DNA of 64,000 nt, taken from positions 2,357,062 to 2,421,061 of the forward strand of contig NZ_JAATJJ010000001.1 of NCBI RefSeq assembly GCF_011927795.1. The letters are read 5' to 3'. This DNA comes from Saonia flava (GTDB taxonomy: Bacteria; Bacteroidota; Bacteroidia; Flavobacteriales; Flavobacteriaceae). The notes under the pieces are model-generated. The model searched no databases, had not been told where the DNA came from, and was given only the letters and a program-made list of their open reading frames with translations. How positions within the stretch are numbered: position 1 is the stretch's first letter; every line of letters begins with the position of its first letter. Shown one piece after another: positions 27,736 through 37,102 of the stretch. Both the position numbers and the translations under genes were made by a program.

Positions 27736-30700
27736 ATGAAATTATTTTACATTAAAACCAGTATGTTACTGGTACTTTCCCTATTCTTTGTTTCTACTAT
27801 TTCGGCTCAAAAAAGAAAGAAAGCTGGTCAAGTTGAAGTGGCCTATCCCGAAACATTGTATTCCAGTTTGGAATACCGTTTAATTGGCCCTTTTAGGGGG
27901 GGTCGTTCTGCAGCGGTAACCGGTGTTCCAGGAGAACCCAACCTCTTTTATTTTGGAGCTACAGGCGGTGGTGTTTGGAAAACAACTGATGGTGGTCGTA
28001 CTTGGGGCAATATTTCTGATGGTTTTTTTGGAGGAAGTATTGGTGCTGTAGAAGTGGCTAAAAGCGACCCTAATGTTATTTATGTTGGCGGTGGAGAAAA
28101 AACTTTGCGAGGCAACGTATCTTCCGGTTATGGCATATGGAAAACAGTGGATGCTGGCAAGACTTGGAAAAAAGCAGGATTGGCTAGCAGCAGACATATC
28201 CCAAGACTAAAGGTACACCCTTCCAATCCGGACATTGTATATGCCGCTGTACTAGGTAACATATACAAACCAACCCAAGAAAGGGGCATATACAAAAGCA
28301 TTGATGGTGGTGAGACATGGAGAAAAACCTTGTTTGTTAATGCACAAGCAGGAGCGGTGGATCTAACTTTGGATCCCACCAATCCAAGAATTTTGTATGC
28401 GTCTACATGGAGGGCACAGCGCACTCCCTATAGCTTAAGTAGTGGTGGTGATGGCTCCGCTCTTTGGAAAAGTACGGATAGTGGAGAAACGTGGACAGAA
28501 ATTTCCCAAAATGAAGGTTTTCCCAAAGATACTTTGGGCATTATTGGGGTAACGGTTTCCCCAAAAAATTCTGAACGTGTTTGGGCAATAGTGGAAAACA
28601 AGGAAAAAGGTGGTTTGTACCGTAGCGATGACGGGGGTAAAAAATGGATACAGGTAAACAGTGAGCGCAAATTACGCCAACGTGCCTGGTATTACACCAG
28701 ATTATATGCGGATACAGAAGATGAGGATGTAGTTTATGTGTTGAATGTACGATATCATAAATCTACAGATGGCGGTAAGACCTTCAATACCTTTAATGCA
28801 CCACATGGGGACCATCATGATTTATGGATAGCCCCGGAGAATTCCAAAAGAATGATTATTGGTGATGATGGGGGTGCTCAAATTACCTATGATGGAGGAG
28901 AAACATGGAGCACCTATTACAACCAGCCCACATCACAGTTTTATAGGGTAACTACAGATAATTCGTTTCCATATCGTATTTATGTGGCACAGCAGGATAA
29001 TTCTACTCTTAGGATAAAACATAGAAGTGATGGGTTTAGCATCAGTGATGATGATTGGGAGGAAACTGCCGGAGGGGAATCAGCATGGATTGCTGTGGAC
29101 CCAACCAATGACGATATTGTATATGGTGGTAGTTATGATGGTTTTTTAACCCGTGTAAATCATAAAACAGGGACCGTTCGCGGTATCAATGTGTGGCCGG
29201 ACAACCCAATGGGTGCAGGGGCCGAAGCTATGAAGTATCGTTTTCAATGGAATTTTCCCATTATTTTCAGTAAGCATGATCCCAAGAAACTTTATACTTT
29301 TTCCAACCATGTCCATGTGACCGAAAATGAAGGACAAAGTTGGAAATTATTGAGTGGTGACCTTACAAGGAACGACCCAACCAAATTGGTTTCCAGTGGT
29401 GGGCCAATTACCCAGGACAATACCAGTGTAGAATATTATTGCACCATTTTTACAGCTAATGAAAGTCCATTAAAAGAAGGGTTACTTTGGGTCGGGAGTG
29501 ATGACGGCTTAATTCATGTATCTAAAGATGGAGGTTCAACTTGGGAGAATGTTACGCCGGCAAATATGCCAGAATGGAACATGATCAACAGTATTGAGCC
29601 ATCAGCTTTTGATGAGGGAACATGTTATGTAGCGGCAACCAGATATAAACTTGGGGATTTTCAGCCCTATTTGTACAAGACCACTGATTATGGTAAAACA
29701 TGGGTTAAAATAACGAACGGTATAAATAATGAGCATTTTACACGTGTTGTTCGCGAAGACCCTAAAAAAAAGGGGTTGCTATATGCAGGCACGGAGACAG
29801 GAATGTATATTTCATTTGATGATGGCAAAAATTGGAATCCTTTTCAATTGAACTTACCTATTGTTCCTATTACTGACTTAACGATAAAGGACAACAATTT
29901 AATTGTGGCCACCCAGGGAAGAAGCCTATGGATTATAGATGACTTAACCGTTATGCATCAATTGGATGCAAATAAGAAATCAGCGGCATCCATTCTTTAT
30001 AAACCCAAAGATACTTATAGAACCAGTGGGGGTGCAAGAACGACCCCATCTAAAACTGAAGGGCAAAACCATCCCAATGGTGTGGTCACCCATTTTTACG
30101 TTAAGGATTTTGATAAAAAGGATAGTATTAGCCTAACCTATTCAACTTTGCAAGGAGATACCTTAGCGACCTACAGTACTTTTGAAAAAGAGAAAGACAA
30201 AAAGCTAGAGGTCAAAAAGGGGGGCAACACCTTTGTTTGGAATACTAGAGGGAAATCTGCGGAACGTTTAAAGGGAATGATTTTATGGTGGGCAAATCTT
30301 AATGGCCCTAAAGCTGTACCGGGAGATTATAAGGTCAGTTTGGATGTAAATGGCACCAGCATGTCAGAAACCTTTACAATTCTCCCTGATCCACGTGCAG
30401 AGGCGTCAGTGGCTGATATGCAAAATCAACATGATTTTATAAGTAGTGTAAACAAAACTGTGGATAAGGCACATCAATCCATTAAAAAGATACGAAAAAT
30501 CAATGCGCAATTAGATGCTTTTAGCAAACAGTACAAGGATAATGAAGAGACCAAGGACTTGGTAGAAAAGGCCAAGAAAATGAAAAAAGGATTCGAGGAG
30601 GTTGAAAAAGCACTATATCAGACCAAAAACCGAAGCAATCAAGACCCATTGAACTTCCCGATAAAGTTGACCAATAAATTAGGACACTTAAATAGTTTGG

Positions 30701-30873
30701 TCGGGATTGGTGATTTTCCACCTACCGAACAAGATGTTGCGGTAAAGAACGAGCTTACAGAGAAAATCAATGTTCAGTTAAAGGCCTTTGATGAATTGGT
30801 AGATAAGGAAATCAAAGAATTTAATGAAGGATTCAATACCCTTAAATTAGATTATTTATTTTTGGAGGAATAG
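27736..30873 (+). CDS. exported VPS10/BNR-repeat glycosyl-hydrolase-like protein
   Basis: The 1045-residue protein has a signal peptide (SLFFVSTISAQ) and a beta-propeller core. At least ten Asp-box/BNR motifs of the form S/T-x-D-x-G-x-T-W are visible, among them TDGGRTW, DAGKTW, DGGETW, DSGETW, DGGKKW, DGGKTF, DGGSTW, DYGKTW and DDGKNW. From about residue 770 follows an Ig-like domain and a Lys/Glu-rich helical C-terminus. Proteins of this type are annotated as VPS10 or sortilin-like glycosyl hydrolases, but no catalytic activity is established for them. It lies 5 bases before hemJ. Confidence 0.9.
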   Translation: MKLFYIKTSMLLVLSLFFVSTISAQKRKKAGQVEVAYPETLYSSLEYRLIGPFRGGRSAAVTGVPGEPNLFYFGATGGGVWKTTDGGRTWGNISDGFFGGSIGAVEVAKSDPNVIYVGGGEKTLRGNVSSGYGIWKTVDAGKTWKKAGLASSRHIPRLKVHPSNPDIVYAAVLGNIYKPTQERGIYKSIDGGETWRKTLFVNAQAGAVDLTLDPTNPRILYASTWRAQRTPYSLSSGGDGSALWKSTDSGETWTEISQNEGFPKDTLGIIGVTVSPKNSERVWAIVENKEKGGLYRSDDGGKKWIQVNSERKLRQRAWYYTRLYADTEDEDVVYVLNVRYHKSTDGGKTFNTFNAPHGDHHDLWIAPENSKRMIIGDDGGAQITYDGGETWSTYYNQPTSQFYRVTTDNSFPYRIYVAQQDNSTLRIKHRSDGFSISDDDWEETAGGESAWIAVDPTNDDIVYGGSYDGFLTRVNHKTGTVRGINVWPDNPMGAGAEAMKYRFQWNFPIIFSKHDPKKLYTFSNHVHVTENEGQSWKLLSGDLTRNDPTKLVSSGGPITQDNTSVEYYCTIFTANESPLKEGLLWVGSDDGLIHVSKDGGSTWENVTPANMPEWNMINSIEPSAFDEGTCYVAATRYKLGDFQPYLYKTTDYGKTWVKITNGINNEHFTRVVREDPKKKGLLYAGTETGMYISFDDGKNWNPFQLNLPIVPITDLTIKDNNLIVATQGRSLWIIDDLTVMHQLDANKKSAASILYKPKDTYRTSGGARTTPSKTEGQNHPNGVVTHFYVKDFDKKDSISLTYSTLQGDTLATYSTFEKEKDKKLEVKKGGNTFVWNTRGKSAERLKGMILWWANLNGPKAVPGDYKVSLDVNGTSMSETFTILPDPRAEASVADMQNQHDFISSVNKTVDKAHQSIKKIRKINAQLDAFSKQYKDNEETKDLVEKAKKMKKGFEEVEKALYQTKNRSNQDPLNFPIKLTNKLGHLNSLVGIGDFPPTEQDVAVKNELTEKINVQLKAFDELVDKEIKEFNEGFNTLKLDYLFLEE

Positions 30874-30878
30874 ATAAT

Positions 30879-31430
30879 ATGACAGAATATTATAATTACA
30901 TAAAAGCCCTGCACCTAATTTTTGTGATCACATGGTTTGCAGGGCTTTTTTATGTTCCGCGATTGTTTATTTATCATATAGAAGCCTCCAACAAACCTTC
31001 CCCAGAAAAAGAGATACTAACCAAGCAGTTAAAATTAATGACCAAGAGGTTGTGGTATATCATTACCTGGCCATCCGCTGTTTTGGCAACCTTGTTTGCT
31101 GTTTGGCTATTGTTTTTGATGCCATCTTGGCTACAACAATCTTGGATGCACATAAAACTTGTTTTTGTGGTTTTGCTGATCTTGTACCACTTAAAGAACC
31201 ATCAAATAGTTGAGCAACTGCAAAGGGATGAGGTAAAATATACCTCTCGGTTTATGAGAATATGGAATGAAATTGCAACATTGGTTCTTTTCGCCATTGT
31301 ATTTCTAGTGATATTGAAAAGCGCCTTCAATTGGATGTTTGGAGTAGTCGGAATCCTAGTTTTGGGGATATTGCTAATGCTTGGAATTAAGCTATATAAA
31401 AATATCCGGAACAGAAACCCCAATGGATAA
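30879..31430 (+). CDS. hemJ: protoporphyrinogen IX oxidase, HemJ (CopD-like membrane protein)
   Basis: The 183-residue inner-membrane protein has about four to five membrane helices. It carries the hallmarks of HemJ: His12 in KALHLIFVITWFAGLFYVPRL and Lys93 in WMHIKLVFVVLL, both essential in studied homologs. HemJ oxidises protoporphyrinogen IX to protoporphyrin IX and passes electrons to the respiratory chain. Bacteroidota versions are often annotated only as CopD family, but the presence of all other heme genes nearby and no HemG or HemY supports HemJ. It follows the BNR-repeat gene by 5 bases. Confidence 0.88.
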   Translation: MTEYYNYIKALHLIFVITWFAGLFYVPRLFIYHIEASNKPSPEKEILTKQLKLMTKRLWYIITWPSAVLATLFAVWLLFLMPSWLQQSWMHIKLVFVVLLILYHLKNHQIVEQLQRDEVKYTSRFMRIWNEIATLVLFAIVFLVILKSAFNWMFGVVGILVLGILLMLGIKLYKNIRNRNPNG

Positions 31431-31518
31431 ACTTTGTGGTTTGGGGTTTGATTGCCAAAACTTATGATAAGCCATTATGGCTCGATAATTGTTATCTTTA
31501 ACATTAAATTGTAAGCCC

Positions 31519-32982
31519 TTGTTAAAGAAACTGTCGCTTAGGTCCCGCATTTTTATTTCCATGATAGTATTGGTGCTCGTTGCTTCCATACTTATTGCTG
31601 GAATGACAGTTTATCAATATCGGGAGCAATCCAGGGACTACCACAGGGAAAAATTGGAACGAAAGGAAGAGCAGATAAGACAGAGCATAAATTATACGCT
31701 GCAAAAAACTTCATATCCCGTTACCACGGATTATTTGGGATATATTTTTAAAAACGAAATTTACGAGATTGCGGATGTACAGAACCTTAATTTTAACATC
31801 TACGATATGGAAGGGCAGCTTATTAAAAGCTCTCGGCCCAAATTTGTTAATGACTCCGTTTCTACCTGCTTGGATGTTGAGATTTTAAACAAATTAGAGG
31901 CTACAATTGACAAGCGTTATGTAGAGGAGAACATTGCGGCAGGGGATAAGTATCAAGCATCATATACCTATATTCTAGACCAAAAATTCAAACCGATTGG
32001 TATATTGGATATTCCTTATTTTGAGGATAACTCCTTTAATGACAAGGAACTTAAGGAGTTTCTTTTTCGTTTGGGGGGGGTGTATCTTATTATGTTGTTT
32101 GCCGCTATTGCCATGGCCTATTTAATATCCAAGTATATTACCCGTTCCCTTGAAACTGTTTCGGATAAATTAACCCAAACGGATTTGACAAAGAGGAATG
32201 AAAAAATCTATGTCCAAAACCCAAGTGAGGAGGTTGGTAAGTTAATAGACTCGTACAATGCCATGATAGATGAGCTGGAACAGAGTGCCGCCAAACTGGC
32301 CAGAAGCGAAAGGGAACAGGCATGGCGCGAGATGGCAAAGCAAGTGGCACACGAAATTAAGAACCCATTGACGCCCATGCGATTGAGCGTGCAAAGTTTT
32401 GAGCGTAAGTTCGACCCCAAGGACCCAGATATTGATACCAAGGTTGCGGAATATTCCAAAACACTCATTCAGCAAATAGATACCATGAGCAGTATTGCCT
32501 CGGCCTTTTCCAATTTTGCCGAAATGCCCGCCCAGCAAAATGAAACCTTGAACGTGGTTAAGATTGTAAAACTGGCATTGGATATTTTTAATGAGGATTA
32601 TATTCATTTCATTTCAGAGGAGGAAGAAATTATAGCCAAGCTGGATAGGACCCAATTGATCCGCGTGGTGACCAATTTGGTTAAAAATGCAATACAGGCG
32701 GTACCAGAAGTGGAGTCACCCAGAATATTGGTTTCTGTAACATCAGAAAACAACTTTGTAAAAATTTCTGTGGCCGATAATGGAGTGGGCATATCCGAAG
32801 ACGTAGAAGACAAAATTTTTGAACCTAAATTTACCACAAAGTCCAGCGGTATGGGGCTGGGTCTGGGAATGGTTAAAAATATAGTAGAAACCTATAAAGG
32901 AGATATCAAGTTTACATCACACTATGGAAAAGGCACTGTTTTTACAGTAAGGTTTCCTAAAGAACAGACAAAAGAATCATGA
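31519..32982 (+). CDS. sensor histidine kinase, NtrY-like
   Basis: The start is placed at TTG 31519 because it yields MLKKLSLRSRIFISMIVLVL, the usual N-terminus of this family; another TTG ten codons upstream is possible, and no ATG precedes the first membrane helix. The 487-residue protein has membrane segments at about 11-33 and 185-206, an outer sensor region between them, a HAMP domain, and a HisKA domain with His278 in QVAHEIKNPLTPMRLS. The ATPase domain shows VVTNLVKNAIQAV, VADNGVGI and GMGLGLGMVKNIVE. No response regulator gene is adjacent. Its stop overlaps the crotonase start by 4 bases. Confidence 0.92.
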   Translation: MLKKLSLRSRIFISMIVLVLVASILIAGMTVYQYREQSRDYHREKLERKEEQIRQSINYTLQKTSYPVTTDYLGYIFKNEIYEIADVQNLNFNIYDMEGQLIKSSRPKFVNDSVSTCLDVEILNKLEATIDKRYVEENIAAGDKYQASYTYILDQKFKPIGILDIPYFEDNSFNDKELKEFLFRLGGVYLIMLFAAIAMAYLISKYITRSLETVSDKLTQTDLTKRNEKIYVQNPSEEVGKLIDSYNAMIDELEQSAAKLARSEREQAWREMAKQVAHEIKNPLTPMRLSVQSFERKFDPKDPDIDTKVAEYSKTLIQQIDTMSSIASAFSNFAEMPAQQNETLNVVKIVKLALDIFNEDYIHFISEEEEIIAKLDRTQLIRVVTNLVKNAIQAVPEVESPRILVSVTSENNFVKISVADNGVGISEDVEDKIFEPKFTTKSSGMGLGLGMVKNIVETYKGDIKFTSHYGKGTVFTVRFPKEQTKES

Positions 32983-33761
32983 AATACCAAAACTTACTTG
33001 TAGCACTGGAGGACAATTTGGCAATCGTAACCATTAATCGTCCCAATAAACTAAATGCACTTAACAAACAGACTATAGAAGAACTTCACAGCGCCTTCAA
33101 AACCTTGGACAAGGATAAGGGGGTAAAGGTCATTATTCTTACCGGAAGCGGTGAAAAGGCCTTTGTTGCGGGGGCGGATATTGCAGAATTTTCCAATTTT
33201 TCGGTAAAAAAAGGAACAAAATTGGCCGCTAAAGGGCAGGAACTGTTGTTCAATTTTGTGGAAAACCTGTCCACTCCTGTCATTGCTGCGGTAAATGGGT
33301 ATGCTTTGGGCGGAGGTCTAGAGTTGGCCATGGCATGTCATTTTAGGATAGCCAGCCACAATGCCAAAATGGGGCTTCCAGAGGTTTCCTTGGGGGTAAT
33401 TCCCGGGTATGGTGGTACACAAAGGTTACCTCAATTAGTGGGAAAAGGAAGGGCCATGGAACTTATTATGACAGCGGGGATGATAGACTCAGAAAAAGCC
33501 CATGAATTTGGATTGGTGAACCATGTTGTTGCATTGGAAGAACTAATGCAAAATTGTAAGAAGATTGCAAACAGAATATCGAATAATTCAACTGTTGCCA
33601 TAAATTATGCAATAAAAGCGGTAAATGCTGGTTTTAACAATGATGTTAATGGATATAATGCCGAAATAGAAGCTTTTGGCACCTGTTTTGGAACGGCCGA
33701 TTTTAAAGAAGGCACATCTGCCTTTTTAGAGAAAAGAAAGGCGGATTTTCCGGGAAAATAG
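32979..33761 (+). CDS. enoyl-CoA hydratase/isomerase family protein
   Basis: The 260-residue crotonase has both catalytic glutamates of the hydratase type: Glu115 in ALGGGLELAMACHFRIA and Glu135 in GLPEVSLGVIPGYGGTQRL. The CoA oxyanion segment is AFVAGADIAE. It probably hydrates short-chain enoyl-CoA in beta-oxidation or a related route. Oddly it is translationally coupled to a sensor kinase rather than to other fatty-acid genes. Confidence 0.94.
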   Translation: MKYQNLLVALEDNLAIVTINRPNKLNALNKQTIEELHSAFKTLDKDKGVKVIILTGSGEKAFVAGADIAEFSNFSVKKGTKLAAKGQELLFNFVENLSTPVIAAVNGYALGGGLELAMACHFRIASHNAKMGLPEVSLGVIPGYGGTQRLPQLVGKGRAMELIMTAGMIDSEKAHEFGLVNHVVALEELMQNCKKIANRISNNSTVAINYAIKAVNAGFNNDVNGYNAEIEAFGTCFGTADFKEGTSAFLEKRKADFPGK

Positions 33762-33779
33762 GATAACCAAATAAAACCA

Positions 33780-35336
33780 ATGAAACTAATGAAGAATAGG
33801 ATTTTTGTTCTACTGATTTTTTTTGTAGGTATGTTGGGTTCTGCCCAAAAAATGCCGGTTACATATAATTTTGGCGAAAAATTTAGTGATCGCTATAAAT
33901 ACTCCAATTTACTCTCCATAGCAGAAGATGGCAAAGGAGGTTCCATTTTAGTTCGCCAGTATTATACTGGGATGATCATTAAACCAAAAGGGTTTCTTAT
34001 TGAGCATTACAATGAGAATTTGGAGCTTGTATCAGAATATAATTATAAATATAGGACAGATGGTTTTGTGGATGCCTACGTTAAAAACGGGCAACTGTAT
34101 ATGCTGTTCTTGGAATATAACATTGGGACTTTGTCCTATGAATATCTAGTGCACCGTAGTCCAATCTTTGAGTACAATTTTACAGTGGAAACCATTCTTA
34201 CCATTGCTTCGGATGAAGTATTGAACCCGTTGGACAAAAATTATTATAACAGGGATTTCTCCAAGGGTTTTACTACAACGGCCTTGTTCAATAAGGACAA
34301 ATCTGCCTTTGTGATCAGTACACATTTTAAAAAGAGAAAAGTTAATCAGCACCATATTTATTTGTTCAATTCCAGTGCCAAGAAGGTTTTTGAGCACGAT
34401 TTTTCTGCTGAGGTAGAAGAAAAGAACTATGCTTTTGAAAATATTGCCATTAGCAAGGATTTGTCCAGAGCCTATATTGTTGGAAAAGCCTATTTTAAAA
34501 AGAAGCGTTTTACCGCTCTAGAAAGAAAATTTCAATATGAACTCATACAGGTTTCTGCATATGGTGCCAAAACACAGATTTTTGATGAACCAGGAAAATT
34601 CTCTGAAGCTTTGGTCCCGGTTTTGACCAATGACAGATTAATGTGTGTTGGGTTTTATGCCGATCGCAAGGACAATAGATATAATGGGCTGTCCTATTTT
34701 AATATTGACCCTATAAACTTGTCCATTAAAACAAAAAAGTATAGCCCTTTTTCACAGCAATTTATGGATGATAAGTTTGGACGAGAAGAAGAAAGGGAAA
34801 TCTCTAATCTAGTTTTTAAGAATGTAAATGTTACTTCCAAAAATGAAATCCTCTTTAATGCCGAAGAGTATTTTGTGACCAGCAGTATGCAAAGAAGCCC
34901 AACAGGTACCCGACTAAAAGTGGAAAGATACCACCACAATGATATGGTGGGCGCCAAATTGAATGCCAATGGCGATGTGGAGTGGATAAGGAACATCAAC
35001 AAATCTGAAGTTACCCAAAACGATGGTGCCTATGCGTCTTATAGTTCCTATGCTTTTGGTGGAGACACGTACTTCTTTATTAGTACGGCATCAGAGAATC
35101 CGCAATTGGTGAATAATGAACGACTTATTTTTAGGCAGGGACTTAGCAGAAACCGTAATGTGTTCTTGATCCGATTGGATGCCAATGGCAGAATGGATTA
35201 TGAAAAAATTATTGATGATAAGGAAGCCAGACTTCCATTAATGGTTTCTAAAGCCTTAATGTGCCAAAACAAGAACGATATTTTGTTCTATGCCAAAAGA
35301 GGAACCAAAAAGCAGTTGGTAAAAGTTGCTTTTTAG
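33780..35336 (+). CDS. exported protein of unknown function
   Basis: The 518-residue protein starts with a signal peptide (IFVLLIFFVGMLGSAQ). The mature part is rich in beta strands with repeated aromatic-polar patterns (NLLSIAEDGKGGSILVRQYYTG, LNANGDVEWIRNI, VFLIRLDANGRMDYEKIID), suggesting a beta-propeller. No catalytic motif is recognised. It is 18 bases after the crotonase gene. I recognise no family name with confidence. Confidence 0.65.
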   Translation: MKLMKNRIFVLLIFFVGMLGSAQKMPVTYNFGEKFSDRYKYSNLLSIAEDGKGGSILVRQYYTGMIIKPKGFLIEHYNENLELVSEYNYKYRTDGFVDAYVKNGQLYMLFLEYNIGTLSYEYLVHRSPIFEYNFTVETILTIASDEVLNPLDKNYYNRDFSKGFTTTALFNKDKSAFVISTHFKKRKVNQHHIYLFNSSAKKVFEHDFSAEVEEKNYAFENIAISKDLSRAYIVGKAYFKKKRFTALERKFQYELIQVSAYGAKTQIFDEPGKFSEALVPVLTNDRLMCVGFYADRKDNRYNGLSYFNIDPINLSIKTKKYSPFSQQFMDDKFGREEEREISNLVFKNVNVTSKNEILFNAEEYFVTSSMQRSPTGTRLKVERYHHNDMVGAKLNANGDVEWIRNINKSEVTQNDGAYASYSSYAFGGDTYFFISTASENPQLVNNERLIFRQGLSRNRNVFLIRLDANGRMDYEKIIDDKEARLPLMVSKALMCQNKNDILFYAKRGTKKQLVKVAF

Positions 35337-35369
35337 GTTTAAAATGTATTGTTCCAATATGGATATGAA

Positions 35370-35442
35370 GTCATTTCGTTTGTAGGGAGAAATCTCATTT
35401 TTGCATTTTGTGATTTCTCGTCGCTCGCTCTGTCGAAATGAC
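35370..35442. repeat. hairpin repeat unit 1
   Basis: The unit is bounded by GTCATTTCG (35370-35378) and its exact complement CGAAATGAC (35434-35442). Inside are GAGAAATCTCA and TGATTTCTC, which also pair, so the whole unit can fold into a long hairpin. It contains one GTCGCTC heptamer. This type of sequence is familiar as a dispersed intergenic repeat in Bacteroidota genomes. Confidence 0.85.
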
Positions 35443-35477
35443 TGTTGATTCTAGTGTTTGGCTCTTAGGCCTTTTAT

Positions 35478-35571
35478 GTCATTCCGAACGAAGCATGAGG
35501 AGGAATCTCAGATTTTTTGTTTTATGGATTTCTCGTCGCTCGTCGCTCGTCGCTCACTCTGTCGAAATGAC
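35478..35571. repeat. hairpin repeat unit 2
   Basis: The unit starts GTCATTCCGAACGAAG and ends TCGAAATGAC. It carries three tandem copies of the heptamer GTCGCTC. Together with the 35-base spacer before unit 3 it forms one period of a tandem duplication of about 129 bases. Confidence 0.85.
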
Positions 35572-35606
35572 TGTTGATTTTAGTGTTTGGCTCTTAGGCC
35601 CTTTAT

Positions 35607-35693
35607 GTCATTCAGAACGAAGTATGAGGAGGAATCTCAATTTTTTTGTTTTATGGATTTCTCGTCGCTCGTCGCTCGCTCTGTCGAAATGAC
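35607..35693. repeat. hairpin repeat unit 3
   Basis: The unit is a near copy of unit 2, with the same flanking sequence TAGTGTTTGGCTCTTAGGCC before it. It has two GTCGCTC heptamers rather than three, so the heptamer number differs between units. Confidence 0.85.
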
Positions 35694-35727
35694 GGTAGTT
35701 GACAGGAATTGCTATTAAAAGTCAATA

Positions 35728-35798
35728 GTCATTTCGACTGAAGGAGAAATCTCATTTCTGGATTTCTCATAGCTCGTTTCTAGGTCTATCTAAATGAC
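35728..35798. repeat. hairpin repeat unit 4 (degenerate)
   Basis: The unit begins GTCATTTCGACTGAAGGAGA and ends CTAAATGAC. Its right arm is degraded and it has lost the GTCGCTC heptamers. It is the oldest-looking unit of the group. Confidence 0.75.
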
Positions 35799-35879
35799 CT
35801 TAGAACAATCTATGTTAAAGTTCCAAAATAAAAAACTATATATGGAAAAATTCCATAAATTTGGACTAAATCCATTTAA

Positions 35880-36953
35880 TTGAACCCTAAAGACTACATA
35901 AAAGGGCGTGGCGCCCAGGAAAACACGCATAATAAATTTCTAAAACACATTTACGAAACTCGGGACGATTTTCTTGAGTTCTGCAGGATTGAAGGTGAGG
36001 AGGCCGACAACAATAAGACACAGTACATTCCTATTTTTCCCAAAACCATTGTAAATAAGGTTACTAGTCCAGATATTGGTATTATGCATTCCATGAACCC
36101 GTACCAAGGCTGTGAGCATGGTTGTATTTATTGTTATGCACGTAATACCCATGAGTATTGGGGGTATAGTGCCGGACTGGATTTTGAACGGCAAATTTTA
36201 ATCAAAAAAGATGCTCCCAAACTTTTGGAAGCAAAGCTAAAAAGCAAAAGATGGGAAGCACAGACCATTGTCCTGTCTGGTAATACGGACTGTTATCAAC
36301 CGGCAGAGCAAAAATTTAAGATAACCCGAGCTTGTTTAGAAGTGTTCCTTAAATATAGACATCCTGTGGGCATCATTACTAAAAATGCTTTAATTCTTAG
36401 GGATTTGGACATTTTAAAGGAATTAACGGCCCACCAATTGATTGGGGTAAATGTATCTGTGACTTCCTTATCGGAAAATACCAGACGTATTTTGGAACCC
36501 CGTACCACGACCATTAAAAAGCGGTTGGAAACCATTAGAGTTTTATCGGAGAACAACATTCCCGTAAATGCCATGTTGGCCCCCATTATTCCCGGAATAA
36601 ACAGTCATGAGATTATGAATTTGGCAAAAGCCGTATCAGAGAACGGGGCTTTGTCCTTTGGTTTTACGGTGGTAAGGTTAAATGGTGCCATTGGGCATAT
36701 TTTTACAGACTGGATCAAGAAAACATTGCCGGACAGGGCAGATAAGGTGTTGCACCAGATACAAGAGTGCCACGGAGGTAATGTAAACGATAGTAGGTTT
36801 GGAATAAGAACACGGGGAGAGGGTAAAATAGCCCAACAAATGCATGATTTGGTGGACTTGGCAAGGAGAACCTATTTTAAGGACAAGGTCTTTCCAAAAT
36901 TAAACAAGGAACTGCACCAGGAATATAAAGATGGACAAATGCGCTTGTTTTAA
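35880..36953 (+). CDS. PA0069-family radical SAM protein
   Basis: The 357-residue protein belongs to the PA0069 / Rv2578c radical SAM group. The iron-sulfur cluster is held by Cys78, Cys82 and Cys85 in GCEHGCIYCYARNTHEYWG. A spore-photoproduct-lyase-like core follows, and the C-terminus ends in GQMRLF. The start is a TTG at 35880, since the only nearby ATG (35842) is in another frame and closes at once. Its role is unknown. The last 60 bases occur a second time, diverged, at 37981-38040. Confidence 0.88.
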   Translation: MNPKDYIKGRGAQENTHNKFLKHIYETRDDFLEFCRIEGEEADNNKTQYIPIFPKTIVNKVTSPDIGIMHSMNPYQGCEHGCIYCYARNTHEYWGYSAGLDFERQILIKKDAPKLLEAKLKSKRWEAQTIVLSGNTDCYQPAEQKFKITRACLEVFLKYRHPVGIITKNALILRDLDILKELTAHQLIGVNVSVTSLSENTRRILEPRTTTIKKRLETIRVLSENNIPVNAMLAPIIPGINSHEIMNLAKAVSENGALSFGFTVVRLNGAIGHIFTDWIKKTLPDRADKVLHQIQECHGGNVNDSRFGIRTRGEGKIAQQMHDLVDLARRTYFKDKVFPKLNKELHQEYKDGQMRLF

Positions 36954-37102
36954 TTAAAAAGAGCATAAAAAGAAGGGAGTCTAATGCTCAACTAGGATTA
37001 GAAAACAAGTCCTAATTTGTCCAGCACCAATGATTTGGGACACCCCACTTATTATTTCTTGGTAGGTTTATTTCAGCAATCATCTCATTTAAAATTCTAC
37101 CA

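Larger units (their letters stand above)
35337..35879. other. repeat-bearing intergenic region
   Basis: This 543-base gap holds four related hairpin repeats (listed separately) and then an A/T-rich stretch before the radical SAM gene. The open frame at 35438-35692 is made entirely of repeat sequence and is not regarded as a gene. Confidence 0.8.

Noticed and set aside
30932-31213. 93-residue plus-strand frame inside hemJ
   Set aside because: It lies wholly within hemJ in another frame; HemJ has clear family residues.
35438-35692. 84-residue open frame across the hairpin repeats
   Set aside because: It is made of repeat sequence, repeats itself internally (CHSERSMRRNL twice), and such frames recur wherever this repeat is found. 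It is not a gene.
35400-35700. CRISPR array
   Set aside because: The repeats are self-complementary units with related spacers and no regular short repeat-spacer pattern; no cas genes nearby.
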